DNA of 64,000 nt from Bryopsis sp. KO-2023 (lineage: Eukaryota; Chlorophyta; Ulvophyceae; Bryopsidales; Bryopsidaceae): positions 2,976,001-3,040,000 of the forward strand of contig BSYQ01000013.1 in the NCBI GenBank assembly GCA_030272585.1, in the 5' to 3' direction. Position 1 is the first letter of the stretch; each line of letters starts with the position of its first letter. The position numbers and the translations under genes were made by a program. Positions 1 through 9,716 of this stretch are shown here, one piece after another. The notes under the pieces were generated by a model. That model saw nothing but the letters and a program-made list of their open reading frames with translations, ran no database searches and was not told where the DNA came from.

Positions 1-346
1 ATCAAGGCGACCTATGGGGGGACAAAAAAAAAGAAATCATGTTTAGTATAGATGTTTATATATTTTTGGTGCATAAATACATTGTGCCAGGTGTTTCGGA
101 GGCTGGCCAGCTCGTTCTGATCGTGCAATAGAGAAATGATGGAGTCGATATTCACTTGCTGTTTACTCCAGTGAAAAACAAACAAACAAATCTTGCATTC
201 CATCTCTGGACCTCTGGGGTTGCAAAATTTGCTGATATGTAGCAGCCGTTACTAAAAATTTGCTCATATAGTAAAATAAACCCAACTCAAAAAAACACCC
301 CCCCCTCCCCCCCCAAAAAAATCTCACAAAGAATTTTTCTGTTTAC
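1..346 (-). other. Lhcb intron 3 (partial)
   Basis: This starts with a GTAAAC donor directly after the Lhcb exon ending in VFIQ. It contains a sense-strand T-run/G-run tract (C-runs and A-runs on the plus strand at about 291-320). No reading frame resembles the missing Lhcb C-terminus. Confidence 0.7.
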
Positions 347-1527
347 CTGGATGAAGACGATAGCAAGGATGGACTGGGCATGAACCAAGTTGGGGTTTCC
401 GAGGTAGTCAAGACCTCCATCAGCAAAGATCTGGGAGCCAGCCTTGAACCAGACGGCCTCTCCGAACTCAAGTCCGGCATACCTCTCGAGGGCCTCTGGG
501 GTGAGGCACCCAACGACTCCCAACATAGCCCATCGAGCGTGGATCAATTCCAACTCGCGGTTCCTGGCGAAAGTCTCGGGGTCGGATGACAGACCGGCGG
601 TGTCCCAACCGTAGTCACCTGGGAACTCTCCAGTCAAGTAATCGGGGGTGTCTCCATCGGAGAAAGGTCCTGAAAGAAAGAAAAAAACAGGAAAAACAGT
701 TGGTTTTTATCCTATCCAATCAGGTTCATTCACCAAAATTGAGAGTAAAAAAAATAAAAAAATGTGTTTTGCTGTGGAAAAAACACTCAAATTTAAACAT
801 CCACTGCCGAGGGAAATTGGGAGAGGGGCACAAGCAGCTGAGCAAAAATGCAGTAACAATTTGCAAAATTAATACAAAATCGAAAAGAATCACTGGGGGG
901 TGTAGTTGGAAATCAGATCTCTTGGAAATCGAAATCCAGATATCACGTGATGGGAGATGTGATTTCGTCACGGGCTCCACACCAAAAGGAGCTTGTCACT
1001 CACCCAACCACTTGGCGCGGTTTGGTCCGTACCACTCAACGGCGGCACGGGAAACCTGGCGGGTTCCCTGCAAAATAAGCAGAGCCGGCAGAGTTTTTGA
1101 CCAGAAAAACTCCCAAGCAAACGTGTTTTCACTCGAAAAAAACCGAGCGGGTTGAAAAAAGCGAGCGACAGAGAAACGACTACCAAAGAGGATTAAAGAA
1201 AACACGCACACAAGAAAAAACGAGACGAAAACATGTGAGAAACAGTTGCGACTGCCCATCGACAAACGTCTCCACCAACGAAGCGAATCGAACAAGCAAC
1301 TGTTTCTCGCGCAGAAACGAAAGACAGATAAAGGGTTTTCGATGCCCATGACCCCCCTCTCTCAGAAGCAAGACGTTTTCCACAGATCTTCGAAACCGTC
1401 GCTGCTGTTTTTGATCGGGCGTCGGACCCTTTCGTTCACAGAAAAAAAACAAAACAACAAAACATACCCTCACGGAAACTCCAGCCTTCTGGAGTCCGAC
1501 GAAAGTCTTGGACATAGCGGTGGCCAT
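347..1527 (-). CDS. Lhcb: LHCII-type chlorophyll a/b-binding protein, 5' part (three exons, 3' end outside window)
   Basis: Exons (minus strand) are 1468-1527, 1004-1067 and 347-669, joined by GT-AG introns with matching phases, giving 149 codons. The start ATG sits in an ACCATGG context. The first ~30 residues ([20 protein letters not shown], then more basic and hydroxylated residues) look like a short plastid transit peptide with no signal peptide. The mature part begins with the LHCII trimerisation motif WYGPNR, then the conserved stretch [14 protein letters not shown], and helix B with ExxxxHARWAML, which carries chlorophyll ligands. It continues to [14 protein letters not shown] and [11 protein letters not shown]. 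The protein binds chlorophyll a/b in thylakoid antenna trimers of photosystem II. The family is usually ~250 residues, so the C-terminal ~100 residues (helices C and A) must lie left of position 1 beyond an intron of more than 346 bp. I saw no further exon in 1-346. Confidence 0.95.
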
Positions 1528-2194
1528 GGTGGTTGGTTGATCGGACGAGACAAAAGCGAGGAACAGGCGACAATGCGGTAGAGAATGCGAGTTGCAATGC
1601 TCAAGGGTTCCGATCTTTTTGTACACCCAGCTGTTTCAAGCCCAGATCTGCGCTTTCAGAGATACCTTTTGATGATTCGCTAATGATCATTTTCACGAGT
1701 GCAGAAATTTGGCTTTCGAAAACGACAGGGAGAGAGAAAGGGGGGATTGCGAAATCCAGCGAGCGAATCCTTTGGGGGGAAAAAGTCAACCTCCAGATAC
1801 TGCTCTGAAACTCATATCTTTTCGAGGCAGTTTCAGCATTTCCCTTCTTTTTTCCACGGTGTTTGTTTTCGTACTTTGGTGTATGTATTGCTGTAGAACG
1901 CAAATGATTGGGAAAAATCGAGGGATGAGCGGCGGCGGCCGAAGAAGGAACGGGAATTCTCTCTCGTGTGTTTTTGGTTTGAACGAATGTGACGAATTTT
2001 CCGAATGCGAAGAATTTTCCTTTCTGCTGGACTCACTCCAAATATTTGAATTTGGATTTTTGAGGCGTTGTGTAATCTTTTGATGGATTTCATTTCCAGT
2101 CTGACAGGACTGATCAGGCTGTCCCATCTAGAATATAAATCTTGAGTAAAAAATGCAGCACATGTGGCTTCATTATTCCACCATTAATCTGGGA
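1528..2194. other. Upstream region of Lhcb, no gene seen
   Basis: This lies between the Lhcb start codon and the outer edge of the inverted duplication. It is mixed-composition sequence; I see no convincing TATA box just upstream of the start. Overlapping open frames on both strands (1533-2127) lack any family motif and probably result from chance. Confidence 0.5.
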
Positions 2195-3588
2195 ACAGTA
2201 AGTTCCATCTCACTTTTTTTCTCAATTATTCCCCTGACATATGGATTTCCAATTTCTGTTTTGGAATCCAGGAATTTTTTTCTCAGCTTTTATGTCACAC
2301 TTTTTCCCACATGGATGTCACATCACTTCATGGATTCATTCACTGCCATTCATCCTAGCCCTCACATATATTGAACCGAATTCAGGCTAGCTTGGATTTC
2401 CCTACGATATGTCTGCTTGCTTATCGATACAGTGCGCAACCCTACCACACCCTGCAGTTTCATCCATGAAATTTTCCTCGATTCTACAATGATTTTACAG
2501 AATATAGTACAAATACTTCACAAAACCCCCAATCCTCTCAATAAGGTTTCCTCTCATGTTATCCTTGTCCAATGACTGAATAAATGCTCAAGCATTGTTC
2601 AGAACTTCCCCAAAAAACAAATAAAATTAAATCAGATAGTTCATTTCCAAAATGCACGTCAGCTTTTGCAGGGTGCAAAATTTTCCGACCAACCAAAAAA
2701 TTAGCCCCCACCAATCAGAAGGAGAAAAACGGCGGATGCACGTGATGCCTCAAGAATCAAGAATCCCTTATCAACCCTTGAACATTTGCAAGCTTGAATC
2801 AGATGCTCAACAGGGTAGTGACTAATTTTCCCTCTCGCATTTCAGAAAATGGAACATCCATCCATTTTTCTTTTATCTGTCGGTCAGACAAACAAAACGA
2901 TTCTGCCGTTCCTTCCTTTCCATTTTTCTGACCAGGTCAATACTTCCCCCATAAAAAGCTGACACACGAAAGAACTCGATTTTTAATTTCTTTTTGCCTC
3001 AAGGCCTTCTCCCCTAATTTTTTTTCTCGATTGTTACTTGAATCCCATCCTTCACAGGAAGAAAATCGTTTCTTCAGCACCACCAGTACAGTACATGCGC
3101 ACATTCATATGAATCCATATGACTCTGAGCAGTTCTGTGAATTAACAATTGCGCAATTTCTTCCCATCAAAAGAAACTTATCTGAAATCGCTGGAACTCA
3201 ATTCAGCGAATCCTTGTCTTAATTTCCCAAACCCAGTGTGTCATGGCAGCTCCAAGTTTCGGCTACCAAGAAATAAAATCCAGCACATTCGCAAAGTGCA
3301 TTTCCCAAATTATTTTGTGCAAGTCCAGTCAGGTTTTTTCCACCACGTCGATCAAGTGTGCAGAACTCCAAATCCCAATCCATCAAGGCATGCCAGATAA
3401 AAAAAATAGCTTTCCAATTCACCTGCAAGACCAATATAAAAAAAACAACTGTCAGCATTTTCCCGTGCAATTTCTGTCAATAAACTGGACTCGAAAAACA
3501 GAAAAGCAAAATCTTACCTTTCGGTCAAGTAGATCCCAACCATCGAAGCTCCAAAAAAGAAGAAAGCAAAGGGAGGAGAGGGGGGGTT

Positions 3589-3616
3589 GCACCCCGCTCC
3601 AGCCAGCGCGGGGTGC
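3589..3616. other. GC-rich hairpin downstream of pseudokinase copy A
   Basis: Nine-base arms GCACCCCGC and GCGGGGTGC enclose a ~10-nt loop. The same hairpin is kept at 37774-37801 in copy B, where most nearby noncoding sequence has drifted. It could be an RNA structure in the 3' region or a chance GC-rich remnant. Confidence 0.5.
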
Positions 3617-3724
3617 TGTGAAGGCCCCCGGATCTAACTGCCTCCCCCATCCAGGGCCGGCAGAGGGAAAAAAAAGAAAAACCCTCTGCCAGCCATTTAT
3701 TCCCCTCCCCTCTCCCAATTTCCT

Positions 3725-5324
3725 CTACTCAATGCAGGGCTCCGACCCTGCAAAGAGTTCCACCGCTGGCCGATCCTCAATGGGGACTGGAATGACCTCA
3801 CCCAGAAGTGGACTTTCGACTGTCCTCTGGGCAAGGCCGTACCAGTCGACTCCCCTGAAGAACGGATGCTGCTTCAATTCTGCAACAGTTGGCCTATATT
3901 CTTTCTTCACCTACACACCAATCCATTATTTCTGAGTTCCTTCCATCAGGGTTGGTCACTGCTGTCCATATGTTTCCATTGATCCAATTGAAGCCACTCA
4001 ATTTCTGCAGGTCTGTCCAGTTTAAAAGGATCGGCTGTCTCACCTGGAAGATGGAGGCAAAGAAGTTCGTAAGGCCAGGCCTTCCCTCCAAAAGGCTGCA
4101 AACCCTCCACATCAAGTTCACATAGCCCTGGTCTTGACCTCGGTCCTCCTGGTGGAAATTGGGGAACGGGAATCGGCCTATCAAGATTCGATAGACCAAT
4201 ACCCCGAATGCCCAAACGTCCGCCTCCATTCCCTCACCCCACCCGTAGGCGATTTCAGGAGCCTGTTCATGCCAAAAAATCCAATTGGTGTCAACGGTTA
4301 TGGCCAGAATTACTCCACCAGTGAAAGCCCCTACATTGTTCAGCAGGAAGATTATCCTACTGCAACTCTGATTGATAAATCTGGGAGCAAGGTGACTCGT
4401 GCATACCATGAAGCGGTGGTCAGGCGGCGAGGCTCGGGGGGTGTTGCGGGTGCTGGTGGCATGCCTGAGGTTCCCGAAAAACAGGAACCCCGGGCCAGAG
4501 ACATCAACATTGACTCTGTCCATGTTGATGTCTCTGTGCATTACCCCGCGGTAATGCAATGCCTCCAGTTGCAGCAGAAGGTTGGCCGCAATGAACCTGG
4601 ACGACCCACAGTTTGTTCAGTGTTATTGTCCCACAGCAAATATATTTCAACCCAAATGACGTCTTTTCCGACGTCTCCTATCCCAGCCAATTGCCAGGTG
4701 ACGTATCTGGTGACGTCTTGTCTCGCAAGCATGCTTTTACGTACCGGCAGACGGCAAGGGAACGCGACTGGCCAGCAGTGAAGTAGCTCCCCAGCTTTCC
4801 ACCAGACATCAAATCCTGCAGAAAGAGTCACAGCAAGTGAATTCAAAGGACGTCACTGGCAAGACATCAAAAAAATGACTCCACAACGAAATGCTGTAAC
4901 GAAGGTTAACCAGCTTTTGGTCTCATACTGATGATGAGGCGACTGCGTGAAGAGGGAATGCCAAGGTTCGAGCGAGTTCCGTCGCTGCGAACATTTCGCA
5001 GCCTCGCGGAGAAAGAAAGAGCGACAAGATTCAACAAGGCGTTCCTCTTACCTGTGCCGATGGGAGGACACAACTTCGTCGAGGACTTTCCTGGGCGGCA
5101 GTACCGATTGTTGGACTCGCAGGAGCAGAGTTGTCATCGTGGTTTGTGGCCACTTTCTCTGCTGAACTGCTTTCGGCCCTGTTGTGCTGATGCACATTGT
5201 TCGCTCCACCCTCCCCCTCATCTCCAACTTGGCGGAGGTTGTTGTTTCGCTGACGCCGCCGTCGGTTAACGAAGTGGATTATTCCACAAATCGTCACTAT
5301 GGCAGCGAACACCAACGCGCGCAT
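3725..5324 (-). CDS. Membrane-anchored pseudokinase C-lobe protein, copy A
   Basis: Exons (minus) are 5052-5324, 4745-4815, 4407-4596, 4044-4262 and 3725-3910. That gives 312 aa unspliced at the end, or 294 aa if a 54-nt segment (3748-3801) is removed as an intron. The N-terminus MRALVFAAIVTICGIIHFV is a signal anchor, followed by a basic stop-transfer and a polar linker. The next exon starts at a kinase hinge-like DLMSGGKLGSYF, so the glycine loop, VAIK lysine and alpha-C helix are absent. Then come GVMHRDINMD (HRD kept; catalytic Lys and Asn replaced), FFGNLRHA in place of DFG, APEIAYGWGEGMEADVWAFG (activation-segment end and helix F) and the terminal LKQHPFF motif. I infer a catalytically dead, scaffold-like protein at a membrane. 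The start was chosen because the upstream ATG of copy B is TTG here. Confidence 0.75.
3748..3801 (-). other. 54-nt in-frame exitron-like segment in copy A
   Basis: On the minus strand this begins GTGAGG and ends TTTGCAG inside the last exon. It is 18 codons with no stop, so the reading frame survives with or without splicing. Copy B lacks it: its end reads LLGKHCIE, against LLGSEPCIE for spliced copy A. The spliced lengths (294 and 293 aa) then agree almost exactly. Confidence 0.55.
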
Positions 5325-5452
5325 TCTGAAAGATCTGTCTGAAGTTCGAGACGTCGAAAGAAACCGTGCAAGGAGGCAGACAGACGTGTGTTTGCAGGTG
5401 AGTTTGCTTGGCGGAGAACTCGGGTTTTCTTGCTGCAGACCTCTTAGTCAAT

Positions 5453-5486
5453 TCTGGATATTACAGTCGTAGCTGTAATATCCAAT
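5453..5486. other. Perfect 12-bp inverted repeat at the duplication edge
   Basis: Arms TGGATATTACAG (5455-5466) and CTGTAATATCCA (5473-5484) flank a 6-nt loop. It sits where similarity between arms A and B ends. No protein or RNA family is recognised. Confidence 0.6.
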
Positions 5487-5638
5487 TGGTTACTCAAGCT
5501 TTCCCATTACTCATGACTGCTGAGAAGGAAAGGACAAAAAAAAGTACAAAGCAAATCATTATCAATTGCTGGTTTTACACCCCAGCTCTCCCTTCCTCAG
5601 AAAAAAAGGTTAAAAAAAAGAAAGAAAGAAGAAGAAAG

Positions 5639-5661
5639 AGGTCTTGCAAGTTGCAAGACCT
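5639..5661. other. 11-bp palindromic hairpin followed by a T-run
   Basis: AGGTCTTGCAA and TTGCAAGACCT are separated by one base and followed by GTTTTTG. It lies between copy A and the two-helix protein gene. The role is unknown; a short hairpin like this could be a remnant of a mobile element. Confidence 0.5.
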
Positions 5662-5835
5662 GTTTTTGCTGATCTGAGGTGCACCAATTTTCATAAAATT
5701 CACCAAACCTCATTCCTTTCAATTTGATTTTGAGTGAGATACGAGTCAGTTCACACCTCGAATAGAAGAATTAAATCTGGCACCTCTGTTCTTGCAGAAG
5801 ACCACCCTCCCTGTGAGAAACGCTGTGTCGTCGCA

Positions 5836-8800
5836 ATGGAGTCGGTCTGCATGGAATTGATTGCAGCACTGCACAAGGCAGGAAGATCTCTCGAGGAAAG
5901 CACCAAAAACTTGCGGGTGGCGTTCATCGGCTCGCGGGTCTCTGGCGGTCCTCCGTCGGATCTTTTGGCCGGGATCCTTCGCAGGTGCTTTTGATCTCGG
6001 AAGTGGGTTTCCACTTCAGGGAATTACTGATAACTTTTTTTTTTTCTCTTTTGCTTCTCCTCAGCATGACTGAACTGCTGTTTTCGACTCCATTTGGAAA
6101 TGGCATGCACCGCAATAATAATAATAATATGTTTCTGATTGAAATCTGAATTGTGATATTATGGAGTTCAAAACCAAATAAAGTGCTGCGCTGCTGTGTG
6201 AATTTTTCGAATTAGAATTTTTTTATTTTTCTGATTGTGCCTCTTTTGAATGGATTTTTTTGGAATCTTGATTTTTCTTTTTGATGGATATTTCAGCGCC
6301 TCCGTTTACAAAGATGGGATGCTGCCCTTGGAATCCAACCTGGTGGAGCGGGTTCGAAGATTCTGCGATAATTACACTGCTTTGAACTATTCCGATTTCA
6401 AAGCAATGAGCAAGGAAATTGTGGAAGAGGCCAAGGATAACCAGTAAGAAACTCCTCATGCATTTTTTTTTAATCTTTTGTTTTGTCGGAGCTCATTTTT
6501 TTTTCTCCTGTTTTTTTTCTTTTTTGAATAAATGAATGAATGAAAACAAGAATATTGGTTGGCATCTGATAACCAAAGGAAGGACATCTTCCATAATTCG
6601 TGATTCAGGTTCCTTCTTTTCTATATCGGCCAAAAATAAAAATAAAAATAATCAGAATTGAATTTATATTATTATTATTTCTTTCCTTTTTGTAGAGAAA
6701 TGAAAAAAAGTCTCCGGCAGGATTGAGTCTGTCCGTTTTTTTTTCCCACCAAAATTTTTCGAAAATTGAAAATGATTTCAGCACAGGAAAAAAAAAACGC
6801 ATTTGATTCTTACCTGTGATTTCATGCAATAGAAAACAACAACAGAAAAAACAAAAACCAAGCCTCCATCCTGTGGTTCTTTTGTTTTTCCTTTCGGTAG
6901 CATTGGCATTTTCCCCATACATTTTTTATCAACTTTACACACGCACCGTGCCCATTGCATTGTAGGTTATGATATGCGGACGGGTGTGTGCAGGAATTGT
7001 GCAAATATCGCAAAAAATCTGCACAAGGATATGCTGATCGAACTGAACCATTTCAAAACTCAACTTGGGGCAGATTATTCTGCACAACCCCCAAGAAATT
7101 TCATTGAAGGGAGCAGAGGTGTGGAAGGGGAAAAAAAAACACGACACTGAATAAAATTATTAAAATAAAATCAATGTTGAAATGCACATGTATGTGGATG
7201 TGTGTAGTGTTCTTATCATTTAGTCTATTTGATGGTGCCAGTCAAGATTTTCCCAAATTGGAAAAGAGAGAAGAAAATTCTGGGGGATTAGGTGTTGCAG
7301 CCATTTTGGCAACAAACTTGAAACCCAGAATAGAAAAGTTGATGCAAATTCAAAAAAAAAGAGAAAAAAAGATGAAGTTAAGGAGGGTTTCCTTTTTTTC
7401 TTCTTTCAAAAAATCCCTTGTTTTTGCTCTCTTTTAGTTTAGTTCAGTCTAGGTTAATTTCTTTCTTTTTTTGTTAAACCCCCTGTTTTCACTCTCATTC
7501 AGTTAAATTTCTGTTTTTTTTTTGTTTTTTTTTACAGTTCCACGTTGGTTGCTTTTCTTGAAACCCCACCCAAAGGACAACACATTGGTTGCTCTGATTT
7601 CAACGGGGGTTTCATTCACGACCGGAATCGTCCGTAGCATTTTCAGCAGCAGAGGAGCGATTTCACCACCAAGCGCCGTTCCCATGAATGCAACCACACT
7701 CAACGAGACCATGTCTTACAATCACACCAGAAAGTTGTTGCAAAATTCCGGGACGGGATGGAACGTCGAAAGCGTGGCGCTGGTTTTGGTGGTGTTTGGG
7801 ATTTCTTGGGCGACCAGTTCTTTCATTTTTAACAAGATGCGAGCTAGGAGGAGGAGCAGTGGAAGAAACGAGGGCGATTTTGAAAGGAGCCAGGATATGA
7901 ACGATGAAATGCAGACTTTGGAGGTACGATGGGATTTGGTGTGGCTGGCGTTGAATTGTTTTTTTTCTAATATATATGTTGGTTTCGGAGGGGCACTGTG
8001 TGCGTGTGCGTCTTTTTTTTGCATTTGTTTGTTTTTTTTTTGTTTTTTGCTTGTCTTTGAAATCTTTGTTTTCGAAAGATACAATGGTTTGAACATCATG
8101 ATAAGAAGCGAAACATCTTTCCAAAAATTAATATGCAAATATAAGAGAGAAAAAAAAGAAGAAAAAACTATATTTATATATATAAATATATTTATATATT
8201 CATTGCTGTGAACCAAAAAAAATAATAACAAATTTATCATTGGTTTCCATTGACTTCAGTCCTCAAGCTTTTTTTTTGTTCACTGCAAGGTTTATTATTT
8301 GAAGGGAAATCATTCTCTTCGTGATTCTTTGTTGTTTTTTTTATCTCGTCGAAAAAAAAAACACCAGGCTTTGCTGGAAGGATTGGAGGGTTTTGCCGTT
8401 GCGATGATTTCTGTTTCGAAGTTTTTCACCGAAATTGAGGAAGACTTGATGAGGTCTTCCACAGCCGATTCATTGCTGCAACAGCATTTCGAAACAACGA
8501 AAAAAATTGCACCAGAAATGCAACGAGCCGCACAGTAAGGAGGGCGTGGAAAAATATTCATCAAAAACTCACATGCGTGTACATGCGTTTCCATTTTTTT
8601 TTTTCCGACTTGTTTCAAAAAACCCTGTTGCTTTTCTCAAGTGTATGTTTGTGTGTGTGTTCTTTTTTGAGGGGCTCCTCGGTGAAACCAATCAGAAATA
8701 TTTCCACTGATGGTGGTTATCCCCCTATTTTTTTGCGCTTTTCTCAAGTTTTTTTTTTGTGAGTGTGTGTGTGGGGGAGGAGATCTTCGATGAAATCAAT

Positions 8801-8979
8801 TGGAATTCTTTTTTTTCCACTAATGATGCTTATCCCCTTTTGATTTTTTTTTTACTTCTGTTTTTTTCCCCAGAGTATTTCACCATCACAGTGTCAGTGC
8901 TGAGACTGACGTTATGTCTTCCACCGACACAACTGTACAGGATGATCGAGTTGCACAATTTTTAAGATTGAAAAGATAA
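5836..8979 (+). CDS. Unrecognised two-helix membrane protein with a sequon-rich loop
   Basis: Exons 5836-5984, 6297-6443, 6994-7118, 7538-7923, 8368-8534 and 8874-8979 join in phase to 359 aa. A 15-nt microexon (6065-6079, residues around MTELL) would also keep the frame and is optional. The N-terminal half is mostly helical and charged. Two hydrophobic segments, near NTLVALISTGVSFTTGIV and VESVALVLVVFGISWATSSF, bracket a loop with three N-glycosylation sequons (NAT, NET, NHT), suggesting a luminal loop. A basic RARRRSS stretch follows the second helix. The C-terminal half is again helical. The start could lie further upstream, since an acceptor-like site precedes 5796. I recognise no family; the membrane hairpin topology is inference. 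Confidence 0.7.
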
Positions 8980-9713
8980 AGTCAATATCAATATACCTTC
9001 TGGGAAACAACAAAAACAAAAAGAGATCAAAAAAGGACCAAAAAAACAGGCAGGTTGGAGGAGAGAAAAAAACTAAATTAAATTTGATGGATGTCGGGAA
9101 GGAAATCGATATCTCAGCATTGCCCTTGGCTGTTGTTTTTTTGCTTTTTCGAATTAGGGTGGGCAGCAGAAAAAGAAGGAAGGAAATGTATTATGTATTT
9201 CTCTCAAGTTTTATTAGCGCTTCCAAATTTGTCCATGTGTGGTAGGTAGGGTCGGTGGTTTTGGTGTTTTTTTTTCACTTAGTTTTATTGGAGGTTTTCT
9301 TAGAGGTTGATTTTGCTCTTGGCAATGTGTAATTTCCGATTTTGCGTTGTGTTGTTTGTTACTTGAATGTGACAGGGACTGGAAGTGTAGCAGGGCATTT
9401 TTCTTACAGAAATATGGTGTCCAAAACAAACCACCCCCCACTTCAAATACTCTCTGGATCAGATCTCCATCTGTTTTCTATTTGTTTGTTTTTTTGAATG
9501 ACTGATATACCTCTCCACCCTTGATTCGAGCTCAAGGAAAGTCCCTGGTCCGTTTCAGCTCAGTACAACAGTTGAGAATTGGGGGCTGCGTGGGACAACC
9601 CCCAGCCTCAGCCGCCAGCCAAGATTTTGTTCAAGACTCATAAGGGAAAGTCCAGTGTCGATTCAGCGCAGTCTGTTCCTTTCTGTTTTGGAGAAGTGTT
9701 ATCGTCACGATAA
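8980..9713. other. Intergenic, no gene seen
   Basis: This is the 3' flank of the two-helix protein gene, with A/T-rich runs and no recognisable coding or RNA gene. The open frame at 9214-9441 (minus) is low complexity. Confidence 0.5.
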
Positions 9714-9716
9714 CAT

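Larger units (their letters stand above)
2195..5452 (-). repeat. Inverted segmental duplication, arm A
   Basis: The minus strand of this arm matches the plus strand of about 36024-39175. Shared landmarks include all five pseudokinase exons with their introns, the GC hairpin downstream of the gene (3589-3616 versus 37774-37801), and the outer segment with ACATGGATGTCACATCACTT (about 2310 versus 39045-39065 as complement). Similarity fades at about 2195 and at 5452, where a perfect hairpin begins. The copies differ at many positions, so the duplication is not recent. Edges are approximate because they were read by eye. Confidence 0.85.

Noticed and set aside
1-1527. Secondary (chlorarachniophyte-type) plastid origin
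   Set aside because: The Lhcb precursor begins directly with a short transit peptide and shows no hydrophobic signal peptide, unlike nuclear-encoded proteins of complex plastids.
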